DNA of 64,000 nt from Halorussus salinus (GTDB taxonomy: Archaea > Halobacteriota > Halobacteria > Halobacteriales > Haladaptataceae). The DNA is taken from the NCBI RefSeq assembly GCF_004765815.2, contig NZ_ML974127.1:1156927-1220926 (forward strand). The letters run 5' to 3'. The notes under the pieces were generated by a model. It saw only the letters and a list, made by a program, of their open reading frames with translations. It did no database searches and had not been told where the DNA came from. Below are positions 1 to 7,737 of this stretch, piece after piece. Both the position numbers and the translations under genes were made by a program. How positions within the stretch are numbered: the first letter of the stretch is position 1; every line of letters starts with the position of its first letter.

Positions 1-105
1 GCTGTGGTAAATCATCACATTGATAACGAACCTCCACGATGGATATCACGTATTTGCCAGAGTCCCGATTGAAAGAAGTAATCACACGGTCACTGAACAC
101 AAACT

Positions 106-1095
106 ATGACAAGAATTAGCGCACGATACCTCGGCAAGCGGTTGGTCGTCTCCTACTTGACCCTGCTTGTCATCATGTCGCTACTGTTCGTCCTCATCCG
201 GAGCATGCCGGGGTCGTTCATCGCGTCGATGATCACCCCGGAGTTGGATCAGGCGGACATCGAGCAGTTACGAGAGACGTGGGGTCTGAACGAGCCGATT
301 TGGAGACAGTACATCGATTTCATGATAAACTACCAGACCGGTGACTTCGGTCGCTCGCCGACGTACAAGGCACCCGTCTGGGAAGTCATCATCAGCCGCT
401 TCCCGCGAACGCTGGTCCTCTTCGGCGCGGCGTTCATCGCCCAGTTCATCGTCGGCCCGCTCGTCGGGATGTACCTCGGGTGGTGGCGCGGCACTCGGAA
501 AGACAAGACCATCTTCACGTCGAGTCTCGCAGTGTACTCGATGCCAGCGTTCTGGCTCGCGTGGCTGTTCATCTGGCTGTTCAACTACGAACTCGGCTGG
601 TTCCCGAGCACGTACATGTTCACGAAGTTCGCCGAGTTCGACTGGACGGTCGTGACCATCATCACGGACGTGCTCAAACATATCACGCTTCCGCTCATCA
701 GCATCGCGTTCGTCTCGTGGGTCGGTGCGATGTTGGTGATGCGGCCCGCGATGAACAACGTCACCGGCGAGGACTACGTGTTCCTCGCGCAGGCGAAGGG
801 ACTCAGCGAGCGAACGGTGATGATAAAACACGCGGCCCGGAACGCGCTCATCCCGGTGGCGACCCAAGCCATCGTCGGACTGGCGTTCCTGCTCAACGGC
901 AGCGTCATCATCGAAAACGTGTTCAGTTGGCCGGGACTCGGTCAGGTACTCGTCACGTCCGTGCTGAGTCGGGACTACCCGGTCTCGCAGGCGGCGTTCT
1001 TCATGCTCGCCATCCTCATCGTCGTCATGCGACTCCTGACCGACATCGTGTACACGTATCTCGACCCGCGAATCAAGTTCGGGGGTGACTCCTAA
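106..1095 (+). CDS. Dpp/Opp-family ABC transporter permease (DppB-like)
   Basis: Membrane permease of a peptide-type ABC importer; with the next gene it should form the channel across the cytoplasmic membrane. The 329-residue product has a first helix at about residues 12-32, then the long extracytoplasmic loop typical of DppB, then about five helices between residues 100 and 310. The cytoplasmic EAA-type loop that contacts the ATPases is seen near residues 222-240 (EDYVFLAQAKGLSERT). Length matches the family. The stop codon overlaps the start of the second permease (ATG at 1095), so the two are translationally coupled. The binding-protein gene usual for such operons is not in the window and may lie upstream. 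The substrate (dipeptide, oligopeptide or other solute such as nickel or sugar) cannot be told from the sequence. Confidence 0.93.
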   Translation: MTRISARYLGKRLVVSYLTLLVIMSLLFVLIRSMPGSFIASMITPELDQADIEQLRETWGLNEPIWRQYIDFMINYQTGDFGRSPTYKAPVWEVIISRFPRTLVLFGAAFIAQFIVGPLVGMYLGWWRGTRKDKTIFTSSLAVYSMPAFWLAWLFIWLFNYELGWFPSTYMFTKFAEFDWTVVTIITDVLKHITLPLISIAFVSWVGAMLVMRPAMNNVTGEDYVFLAQAKGLSERTVMIKHAARNALIPVATQAIVGLAFLLNGSVIIENVFSWPGLGQVLVTSVLSRDYPVSQAAFFMLAILIVVMRLLTDIVYTYLDPRIKFGGDS

Positions 1096-2054
1096 TGTCG
1101 ACAGAAACCGAAAAATCCTCACAGATCGACTCACTGAAGGAGCGTTGGCGACCTCGTATCGAGCGGTTCCGCCGCGGCTGGGACCGATTCACGGAGGAGA
1201 AGATGGGCGTGCTGGGCATCGTCATCATGGTGGTGTTCATCCTCTGGGCGCTGTTCCCCGACTTCTTCGCGCCCCACTCGCTGGAGTGGCGTGCGTATCT
1301 GGGCACCGAACCCGGACGCCTCACGGCCGAGCAGGCCGAGTCGCTTCCCCACCCGCCCGCGTTCGGCGACCCGTTCTGGGCGCCGTTCGGCACGAACTAC
1401 GTCGGACAGGGCATCCTGACGCTCATCGTCCGGGCGGCCGACGACGCGCTCTACATCGGCTTCGCGGCCGGTCTCCTGTCGAGTCTGGTCGGCGTCCCGC
1501 TGGGACTCATCAGTGGCTTCTACGGGAACACGTGGATAGACGAGACGATTCAGCGCATCGTTGACGTGATGTACGGCCTGCCGTTCCTGCCGTTCCTCAT
1601 CGTCCTCGTGGCGATTCGCGGCATCACGACGACGAACATCATCCTCGGCATCGCGGTCACGTCGTGGCTGAACAACTGCATCGTCATCCGAGGAGAGACC
1701 CTCTCGCTGAAGGAACGCTCGTACGTCGAATCGGCGAAGGTCGCGGGCGCGAGCGACACCCGAATCGTGTTCCGTCACATCATGCCCAACGTCCTGCCGC
1801 TGGCGTTCGTCTTCCTCGCGCAGGACGCCGCGACCGCCATCATCGCCCAAGCGTCGCTGGCGTACCTCGGACTGGCGGACTTCACTGCCAATTCGTGGGG
1901 GCTGATGCTCCAGAACATCAAGTCGAACGGGTACGTCTTCGATGCGTGGTGGTGGCTCATCCCGCCGGGCATCTGCATCATGCTCATCGCGGCCGCGTTC
2001 TACTTCATCGGCTTCTCGATGGAGGACGTGACCAACCCGCAGGGGGACAACTAA
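1095..2054 (+). CDS. Dpp/Opp-family ABC transporter permease (DppC-like)
   Basis: Second permease of the same importer, 319 residues. After a charged cytoplasmic N-terminus there is a membrane helix at about residues 37-57, a periplasmic segment (about 60-105), then roughly five helices. An EAA-type loop (RSYVESAKVAGASDTRI) lies near residues 207-223, where the ATPase docks. The start overlaps the stop of the upstream permease, and only one base separates its stop from the ATP-binding gene at 2056. This gives the canonical B-C-D-F order of a dipeptide/oligopeptide operon. No sign of damage. Substrate unknown. Confidence 0.93.
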   Translation: MSTETEKSSQIDSLKERWRPRIERFRRGWDRFTEEKMGVLGIVIMVVFILWALFPDFFAPHSLEWRAYLGTEPGRLTAEQAESLPHPPAFGDPFWAPFGTNYVGQGILTLIVRAADDALYIGFAAGLLSSLVGVPLGLISGFYGNTWIDETIQRIVDVMYGLPFLPFLIVLVAIRGITTTNIILGIAVTSWLNNCIVIRGETLSLKERSYVESAKVAGASDTRIVFRHIMPNVLPLAFVFLAQDAATAIIAQASLAYLGLADFTANSWGLMLQNIKSNGYVFDAWWWLIPPGICIMLIAAAFYFIGFSMEDVTNPQGDN

Positions 2055-2055
2055 C

Positions 2056-3201
2056 ATGTCACTACTCGAAGTAAGCGATCTGTCGGTACGGTACGATGCT
2101 GGCGAGGCACAGGTCCACGCCGTCGACGAAGTTAGCTTCAGCGTCGAACACGGCGAGACGTTCGGTCTCGTCGGCGAGTCGGGATGTGGCAAGACCACCC
2201 TCGGCAAGTCGCTCATCCAGTTGCTCGACGCGAACGGCTACGTCGAGGACGGCGAAGTCTGGTTCGACGGCACCCTTCCCCGCTGGGAAGACGAGAGCGG
2301 GAACCCCAGACGCGAGGTCATCGAGGACGAACAGTACCCCGTCCGCGAGGACGGCATGACCGACCTCACCGCGTTGGACGACCAAGACATCCGGGACGTG
2401 CGGTGGCGGAACATCGCGCTGATTCCACAGAGCGCGATGAACGCGCTGAACCCGGTCTACGAGGTCGGCGACCAGATCGTCGAGGCCATCCTCCGGCACG
2501 AACCCAACACGACCCGCGAGGAGGCCGACGCTCGCGCACGCGACCTCCTCGAACGGGTCGGCATCGAACCCGAGCGGGCCGACGACTACGCTCACGAGTA
2601 CTCCGGCGGGATGAAACAGCGCGCGGTCATCGCGATGGCGATGGCGTGCAATCCCGATATGCTCATCGCGGACGAGCCGACGACCGCACTCGACGTGATC
2701 ATCCAAGACCGCATCCTCGAAGAACTCGAGGAGTTACAGGACGAGTTCGACGTTTCCATCCTCGTCGTCAGCCACGACATCAGCGTCATGGCCGAAATCT
2801 GTGACAAGCTCGGCGTGATGTACGGCGGCAAGATGATGGAGAGCGGTCCCAAGCGGGAAGTGCTGGAGAACGCCGCGAACCCCTACACGCTCGGGCTGAA
2901 AAATTCCTTCCCGACGGTCAAGCAAGAACAGACCCAGTTAGTCTCGATTCCGGGGTCGCCTCCGACGCTGTTGGACCCCGGTAAGGGCTGTCGGTTCGCC
3001 GACCGGTGTCCGTTCGTCATCGACGAGTGTCACACCGAGCATCCGCCGATGTACGACGTGGACGCCGCCGAAAACGGGACTCGAACCGAAGCCACCGACC
3101 AGCACGCACACCGGTCGGCCTGTTACCGCGTGGACAAACTCGAACGAATGCGCGAAGACGCAGCTCAGGAGGAAACATGGACCGAAACGCAGACCCACTG
3201 A
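2056..3201 (+). CDS. Dpp/Opp-family ABC transporter ATP-binding protein (DppD-like)
   Basis: Cytoplasmic ATPase subunit of the importer, 381 residues. Walker A (GESGCGKTTLGKS) is near residues 38-50, the ABC signature (YSGGMKQR) near 181, Walker B (LIADEPTTALD) near 202-212 and the H-loop (VVSHD) about 35 residues later. A segment between Walker A and the signature is longer than in bacterial homologues and rich in acidic residues, as is common in halophiles. The C-terminus has the cysteine-containing oligopeptide-transporter tail (GCRFADRCPFVIDEC), which in this family can bind an iron-sulfur cluster. It overlaps the start of the next ATPase gene by 25 bases, so the two are probably coupled. 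Confidence 0.93.
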   Translation: MSLLEVSDLSVRYDAGEAQVHAVDEVSFSVEHGETFGLVGESGCGKTTLGKSLIQLLDANGYVEDGEVWFDGTLPRWEDESGNPRREVIEDEQYPVREDGMTDLTALDDQDIRDVRWRNIALIPQSAMNALNPVYEVGDQIVEAILRHEPNTTREEADARARDLLERVGIEPERADDYAHEYSGGMKQRAVIAMAMACNPDMLIADEPTTALDVIIQDRILEELEELQDEFDVSILVVSHDISVMAEICDKLGVMYGGKMMESGPKREVLENAANPYTLGLKNSFPTVKQEQTQLVSIPGSPPTLLDPGKGCRFADRCPFVIDECHTEHPPMYDVDAAENGTRTEATDQHAHRSACYRVDKLERMREDAAQEETWTETQTH

Positions 3202-4541
3202 TAGAAGTCGAGAGCCTCTCGAAGTGGTTCGGCACGTCCCAAGGCGTCGTGGACCGACTGATGGGCAACGAGCCGTCGCCCGTGAAAGCGGTAGACGACG
3301 TGTCGTTCACCATCAACGAGGGCGACATCATGGGCATCGCGGGCGAGTCCGGGTGTGGCAAGACCACGCTCGGGAAGTTGCTCGTCCAACTCTACGAACC
3401 GACCCACGGGAGCATCCACTTCGACGGCAACGACATCACCGAGATGTCCAACGACGAGGAGAAAGAGTTCCGCAAGCGGGTCCAGATGATATTTCAGGAC
3501 CCCTTCGAGAGCCTGAACCCGCGGATGACCGTCTTCCAGTCGGTCGTGGAACCGCTCCGCATCAACGACATGTACGGCGGGTACGACGAGCGCCGCGAGC
3601 GCGTCATCGAAGTCCTCAACGAAGTCGGACTCTCGCCCGCGGAGGCGTACCTCAACGAGTTCCCCAAGGAACTGTCCGGCGGCGAACTCCAGCGCGTCGC
3701 CATCGCGCGGGCGCTGGTCGTCAACCCCGACTTCGTGGTCTGTGACGAACCCGTCTCGATGCTCGACGTGTCCATCCGTGCGGGCGTGCTGAACCTGATG
3801 AAGGAACTACAGGACGAGTACGGCCTGACCTACGTGTTCATCAGCCACGACCTCTCGCTCATCCGGTACATGTGCGACCGGACAGCCATCATGTATCTGG
3901 GCGACGTAATCGAGCAGGGTCCGACCGACGAGGTGGTGATGAACCCCAAACACCCCTACACCGAGGCGCTGTTCGACGCGGTGCCGGAGGTCGCACCCGA
4001 CGCCGAGCGCCAGCGTGCGAACGTGACCGGCGAGGTTCCCAACCCGCGGGACCCGCCCTCGGGATGCCGGTTCCACCCCCGGTGTTCGAAGATTATCCCG
4101 CCACAGGACTGGTCCGGCGGCCAACCCGCGTTCCGTCGCGTGTTCCAGTTCAAGCGGAAGGTGCTGGCCGAACAACTCGGTCCGGAGGACGTAGAGACCA
4201 GCGGGCAGACCGCGACCGGACGCGCGGCCGACGAACTCATCGAACACGGCCTGTCGCTCGAACTGCCCGAGGAGCATCGCCCGGCGAGTCGGACCGGGAC
4301 GACCATCGACCCGGACCAACTCGAACTACCGAGAGACGCCGAGAGTACGCTTCGAGAGGCCGCCGAGCGTGTCGTACAGGAGGACTACGACGGTGCGCGC
4401 GACGTACTCGACGGCGAGTTCGAGACCATCTGCGAGCAGGAACACCCCGACCTCCGCGAGGCCGGACCGCAGATAACCGCGTGTCACCTCTACGAGGGCG
4501 AGAGTCGAAAGACGCGGAAAGCGCCCAGCGCGGACGACTGA
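3177..4541 (+). CDS. Dpp/Opp-family ABC transporter ATP-binding protein (DppF-like)
   Basis: Second ATPase of the importer, 454 residues from the ATG at 3177. This start was chosen because it follows a good ribosome-binding sequence (CAGGAGGAA); the frame is open further upstream to 3006, but that stretch lies inside the previous gene and has no ATPase homology. Walker A (GESGCGKTTLGKL) is near residues 55-67, the signature (LSGGELQRVAIA) near 166 and Walker B (FVVCDEPVSMLD) near 184-195. After the usual oligopeptide tail (GCRFHPRCSK, near 295) there is an extra acidic extension of about 150 residues with no recognised domain, longer than bacterial DppF. Last gene of the operon. Confidence 0.92.
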   Translation: MDRNADPLIEVESLSKWFGTSQGVVDRLMGNEPSPVKAVDDVSFTINEGDIMGIAGESGCGKTTLGKLLVQLYEPTHGSIHFDGNDITEMSNDEEKEFRKRVQMIFQDPFESLNPRMTVFQSVVEPLRINDMYGGYDERRERVIEVLNEVGLSPAEAYLNEFPKELSGGELQRVAIARALVVNPDFVVCDEPVSMLDVSIRAGVLNLMKELQDEYGLTYVFISHDLSLIRYMCDRTAIMYLGDVIEQGPTDEVVMNPKHPYTEALFDAVPEVAPDAERQRANVTGEVPNPRDPPSGCRFHPRCSKIIPPQDWSGGQPAFRRVFQFKRKVLAEQLGPEDVETSGQTATGRAADELIEHGLSLELPEEHRPASRTGTTIDPDQLELPRDAESTLREAAERVVQEDYDGARDVLDGEFETICEQEHPDLREAGPQITACHLYEGESRKTRKAPSADD

Positions 4542-4555
4542 CCGCCACGGCGGAC

Positions 4556-4566
4556 TCGTTTTTCGA
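4556..4566 (+). terminator. T-run terminator after the Dpp-type operon
   Basis: A run of five T residues (4559-4563) lies 18 bases past the stop of the last transporter gene. Archaeal transcription commonly stops at such T-runs without a hairpin. This is an inference from base content only. Confidence 0.35.
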
Positions 4567-4601
4567 CGGTCGGGCACTCACTGCGACTGGTATCGAAAAC
4601 G

Positions 4602-4608
4602 CTTATGT
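4602..4608 (+). promoter_or_regulatory. TATA-like box (CTTATGT)
   Basis: An AT-rich heptamer 29-35 bases before the ATG at 4637, at the spacing expected for a haloarchaeal promoter with a very short or absent leader. Confidence 0.4.
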
Positions 4609-4636
4609 TACGGTAGCGACGCGTTTGTGATATCGA

Positions 4637-5116
4637 ATGTCAAGGAGTAGGCTACTGCGGCCCGAGAAGCCGATTACGGTCGGGTCGTTCGTGGTCGTCT
4701 TACTCGTCGCGGCGGCGCTGTTCGTCCCGACGTTCTCCGGCCATCTCGCCGTCATGAACGCGGTCAGCATCGACGCGACTGCGACCGACGTGGCGATGTC
4801 CGAGGAGGGCGACCAACTCGTGGTCCAGATACGAGTCCACAATCCTACGCGGACCGAGTTCACCGCGGCCTACGGCCAACTCTACGGGAAAGCCGACGGC
4901 ACGCAACTGACCGGCACCGGCAACGAAGTCGAGGAGACCGCGATTCCGCCGGGCGAGACCCGGACCGTGACCGCGCGAGTCAGCGTCCCGGAGGAACACC
5001 GCGAGCAGGCCGCCGAAGCCGCGAAAGCGGGAGCCATCGTCGTGACCGGGCAACTCGACGGGCGGATACGGGACCAACGCGTCGAAATCGAAGTCACGGA
5101 GGAGACCGATGGCTGA
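4637..5116 (+). CDS. membrane-anchored protein with an extracytoplasmic beta-sandwich-like domain
   Basis: 159 residues, not recognised as a named family. A single membrane helix (GSFVVVLLVAAALFVP, about residues 16-32) is followed by about 120 extracytoplasmic residues whose alternating pattern (QLVVQIRVHNPTRTEF, then ETRTVTARVSVPEE) looks like an immunoglobulin-fold or LEA14-type domain. The protein is probably anchored with the domain outside the cell. Its stop overlaps the start of the next membrane-protein gene (ATG at 5109), so the pair is likely one unit. The role is unknown. Confidence 0.75.
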   Translation: MSRSRLLRPEKPITVGSFVVVLLVAAALFVPTFSGHLAVMNAVSIDATATDVAMSEEGDQLVVQIRVHNPTRTEFTAAYGQLYGKADGTQLTGTGNEVEETAIPPGETRTVTARVSVPEEHREQAAEAAKAGAIVVTGQLDGRIRDQRVEIEVTEETDG

Positions 5117-5555
5117 GCGAGACCTCGCGGGGATGGGGTTCGACCTCGGGGCACTGGGACGCCGACTCCGCCTGCTCGCGCTCGGGACGCTGACCGGCGT
5201 CGTCGCCGGGATGGGGTCGTTCATGTTCCTGAAAAACCAGTACCTCCCGTGGGTCGTCACCGAGACGTGGGCGCTGGCGCTGGTCGGCGTGGCGGGCGCG
5301 TACACGCACTTCCTCGCCGACGACCTCGCCGAGAGCATCACGCTCTCGCTCGTCGCGATGGCGGTCGGTCTCGCCGTCCACGTCGTCGCGTGGGTCGCCC
5401 CGCTGTGGCTGCTGGGGTACCCGCCGTTCGCCCGCGACCTCCTGTTGCCCAAGATGCTCGGCGAGGCGCTCGCCAGCGGCCTGCCGCCGTACGTCGTCAC
5501 GTTCTACGGGTCGTACTTCGGCGCGTTGCTCCTCGGGGGCTACCTCGAAGCCTGA
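5109..5555 (+). CDS. polytopic membrane protein, unknown function
   Basis: 148 residues with about four hydrophobic helices (roughly 20-42, 52-72, 77-100 and 115-142) separated by short loops. Translation start overlaps the stop of the single-helix protein upstream by eight bases, which suggests they are made together and may interact in the membrane. No catalytic motif is visible and no family was recognised. Confidence 0.75.
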   Translation: MAERDLAGMGFDLGALGRRLRLLALGTLTGVVAGMGSFMFLKNQYLPWVVTETWALALVGVAGAYTHFLADDLAESITLSLVAMAVGLAVHVVAWVAPLWLLGYPPFARDLLLPKMLGEALASGLPPYVVTFYGSYFGALLLGGYLEA

Positions 5556-5621
5556 CCTCCGAGTCCGACGACACTCGTCTCGATACGCCCGACCGTACGC
5601 TCTCCGGGTCGTATCCCGAAG

Positions 5622-5628
5622 TTTATGG
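5622..5628 (+). promoter_or_regulatory. TATA-like box (TTTATGG)
   Basis: Lies 24-30 bases before the GTG at 5652, the spacing expected if the transcript is leaderless and begins at that GTG. This box decided the start of the downstream small gene. Confidence 0.45.
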
Positions 5629-5651
5629 GCCGCCCCGCGCTACGTCACCCC

Positions 5652-5912
5652 GTGCCGAAGGACACGCCACAGCGCGACCAGACCGTCCGCGAGCGGGGGA
5701 CCTACGCGAGTCACGGCGACGACCCGACGCTCGCGGGGTACCTCTCGTCGCTGTTCTTGGTGCTGTCCGTGCCGACGTTCGTCGCCGCGGCCTACGGCGG
5801 CCACTGGCTCGGCCTCTACGCCTACTCGGCCATCGTCCCGGTGTTCGCCGGACTGCTGGTCTCCTCGCTCGTAGTGGCGTTCTCGCTGATGCACTGGTTG
5901 ACCGGCCAGTAG
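5652..5912 (+). CDS. small two-helix membrane protein
   Basis: 86 residues from the GTG at 5652, chosen because a TATA-like element sits about 27 bases upstream; an in-frame ATG at 5625 lies within that element. A polar N-terminus of about 27 residues is followed by two membrane helices (about 30-50 and 57-80). Haloarchaea have many such small conserved membrane proteins. No function can be assigned from sequence. Confidence 0.65.
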   Translation: MPKDTPQRDQTVRERGTYASHGDDPTLAGYLSSLFLVLSVPTFVAAAYGGHWLGLYAYSAIVPVFAGLLVSSLVVAFSLMHWLTGQ

Positions 5913-5925
5913 TTGACCGACCGCC

Positions 5926-6138
5926 TCAGTAGACGTTCGTCCGGAGCGTCATGTAGAACACGACGACCATCGCGGCGAGGATGAGCGAGAACTCCGCGCG
6001 CGTCGGGGAGTCGGAACTCCCGGCGAAGAAGAAAAAGAGGCTCGTGAGACCGAGCCCGGCCGCCAACGCGAACAGGAGTACTGTCCGGTTTCGCTCGTCG
6101 GTCAACCAGACGTACATCGACTCCTTCGGGTCGTCCAT
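5926..6138 (-). CDS. small two-helix membrane protein
   Basis: 70 residues, starting MDDPKESMYVWLTDERNRT with two membrane helices at about 20-38 and 49-65. It is the last of four minus-strand genes between 7395 and 5926, separated from the unknown 177-residue protein upstream by only 8 bases, so they are probably co-transcribed. Function unknown. Confidence 0.65.
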   Translation of the reverse strand: MDDPKESMYVWLTDERNRTVLLFALAAGLGLTSLFFFFAGSSDSPTRAEFSLILAAMVVVFYMTLRTNVY

Positions 6139-6146
6139 GCACCGAG

Positions 6147-6680
6147 TTAGTACCAGATATCTTTGTAATCACACTCGACCGGCTCGGTCGTCACGTTCTG
6201 GGCGAGCGCCATCGAGGTCACCCCGACCGTCGCGTCGGCGGTGAAGTCGGTCTCCTCGTCGCGCCACTCACAGACGCCGACGCCGAGTTCGAGTCGCCAG
6301 TCACAGAGGGTCAACAGCCACTCGTCGGGCAACTCCTCGACTTCGTCTTCGAGTGTGGCCCGGAAGAGGTACTTGTAGGTCGTCTCGTGGCGATCGCTGA
6401 TGTCCTCGCCTGCCACGTACTCGGGGAACGGCGGCGTGCCGAACAGTTGAACGAGTCGATACAACGCGGTGCCAACGTCGCCCTCGACCGGTTCACCCGG
6501 TTCGTCGCTCATCGGCGCGCGCACGTCGAGGTCCTCGCGCTCGTTGATTACGTCTTCGACCAATACCTCGCCGTCTTCCCGGCGACGCCGAATCTCGTCC
6601 TGCGAAACGGGTTCGAGGACGAGGTTCCGAAGCTTTTCGAGGTCGGGCGCGTCGGGGTGATTGCGAACGTCTGTCGGCAT
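6147..6680 (-). CDS. conserved-looking soluble protein, unknown function
   Basis: 177 residues, acidic and without membrane helices or a signal peptide, so cytoplasmic. It contains several tryptophans and four cysteines (including CDWRLELG and VCEWRDEE), and ends CDYKDIWY. The spacing of the cysteines does not give an obvious zinc site. It sits two bases from the upstream small membrane protein (6683-6934) and eight bases from the downstream one, so it belongs to a tight four-gene cluster dominated by membrane proteins; it may be their cytoplasmic partner. No family recognised. Confidence 0.75.
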   Translation of the reverse strand: MPTDVRNHPDAPDLEKLRNLVLEPVSQDEIRRRREDGEVLVEDVINEREDLDVRAPMSDEPGEPVEGDVGTALYRLVQLFGTPPFPEYVAGEDISDRHETTYKYLFRATLEDEVEELPDEWLLTLCDWRLELGVGVCEWRDEETDFTADATVGVTSMALAQNVTTEPVECDYKDIWY

Positions 6681-6682
6681 GG

Positions 6683-6934
6683 TTAGTAGGCAAAGTAGTT
6701 GAAGCCGCGCCAGCCGAGGTAGCCGACTGCCAGCGTTCCGACGCCGATTCCGGTCACGGCGAGGGCCTCGAAGCTACTGACCGCTCCCTGTTCGATAGGG
6801 TCCAAGTTGAAGTAGAGCGTGAGACCGGTCGTGACGAGGATATAGCCGATCACGACGCCCAAGAGCATGACCGCCAACGATGCAAAACCCATCGGACCAC
6901 GAAGGGGCTTTGGAACTTGTTCGCGTATCGCCAT
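6683..6934 (-). CDS. small two-helix membrane protein
   Basis: 83 residues with an amphipathic start (MAIREQVPKPLRGPMG) and two membrane helices at about 16-40 and 55-78. Only two bases separate it from the 177-residue protein downstream, indicating an operon. No catalytic residues; function unknown. Confidence 0.7.
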   Translation of the reverse strand: MAIREQVPKPLRGPMGFASLAVMLLGVVIGYILVTTGLTLYFNLDPIEQGAVSSFEALAVTGIGVGTLAVGYLGWRGFNYFAY

Positions 6935-6975
6935 GGTTTGTGGTACTATTCGCCAAGGTTAAAAGTTCCGTACTT

Positions 6976-7395
6976 TCACTCACCCTCGTCGCCCGTGGCC
7001 GCTCGGTCGCCGTCGTTTCGGTCGTCTCGTCGCACGTCGTCTTCGTCGGCGTCTACGTGTTCGAGACCGTCGCCGCCGAGCGGCGACAGCTCGGGGTCGA
7101 ACTCCCCGGACCGGTCGGCCTCCTGCGACTGGTCGGTGGCGGGCGAGTCGTTGCTCGCGTCGCCCGAACGACTCGGCTCGCCCGACGGCATCTCGACGTA
7201 CTCCTCGACCGGCGAGCGGAGTCGGTAGCCCAGCGCGATGAAGACGCCCCCGAGGAGTATCCGGATGACGACGTACGGCGAGGTCACTGCGAACTCCCGA
7301 GTCACGACGCCGCCGTGGAGGGCCTCGCCCACGAGGAGCGCCCCGACCACGAGCAGAGTCGTGCTCACCATCGACAGGAACCGTACTGAAAGCAC
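6976..7395 (-). CDS. two-helix membrane protein with acidic cytoplasmic tail
   Basis: 139 residues from a GTG at 7395; an in-frame ATG at 7371 (MVSTTLLVVG) is an equally plausible start. Two hydrophobic segments lie at about 10-28 and 38-58. The rest (about 80 residues) is a low-complexity Asp/Ser/Gly-rich tail, as often seen on haloarchaeal membrane proteins. It is first in the minus-strand cluster that runs to 5926. Function unknown. Confidence 0.65.
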   Translation of the reverse strand: MLSVRFLSMVSTTLLVVGALLVGEALHGGVVTREFAVTSPYVVIRILLGGVFIALGYRLRSPVEEYVEMPSGEPSRSGDASNDSPATDQSQEADRSGEFDPELSPLGGDGLEHVDADEDDVRRDDRNDGDRAATGDEGE

Positions 7396-7671
7396 GCACG
7401 AGGGTTGCGAGGCCCGGCAGTTACGCCTTCCGGTTTTTCGGGGGAAACGGCGGCGTTCCCGCCGACGAGTCGGGTTCGCGTCACGACCGTCGGCGAGAGA
7501 AATCGCGGCCTCCGACGACCGAGCGCACGGGGACCCGTCACGAAACCGATTGGAGTGACGGGACCGAGATTCGGCGTGCGAACTCGGGAGCCGACCGGAC
7601 CCGACGTATCAACCTTTCATCCTGTTGGCCACAATTTTGATTACCCCTGCATTGAGCAAGTAAAGTAAACT
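7396..7671 (+). other. intergenic region between divergent units
   Basis: About 280 bases without a convincing gene. It should carry the promoters of the minus-strand membrane-protein cluster (starting 7395) and of the pilus-type secretion operon (starting 7672 or 7734). GC content falls sharply in the last 60 bases (7612-7671), as expected of the promoter side. No single TATA element stands out, and no hairpin or repeat was seen. Confidence 0.5.
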
Positions 7672-7737
7672 ATGACGACGTATCTGCTGTCTGTTACGAG
7701 GTTTTTTGCGTCATTAGTCGAGGGGAATAGCCAATGA
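7672..7737 (+). CDS. 21-codon upstream ORF coupled to the secretion ATPase
   Basis: A short frame (MTTYLLSVTRFFASLVEGNSQ) runs from ATG 7672 to the TGA at 7735-7737, which overlaps the ATG (7734) of the secretion ATPase as ATGA. The overlap would let terminating ribosomes restart on the ATPase. The peptide is hydrophobic in the middle and has no recognised relatives. It may be a leader peptide that regulates the operon or simply a chance frame; ribosome profiling or comparison with relatives would decide. Confidence 0.35.
   Translation: MTTYLLSVTRFFASLVEGNSQ

Noticed and set aside
3006-3176. Longer start for the second Dpp-type ATPase
   Set aside because: The 57 extra codons lie in the previous gene and have no ATPase homology; ATG 3177 has a good ribosome-binding site and matches the family N-terminus.
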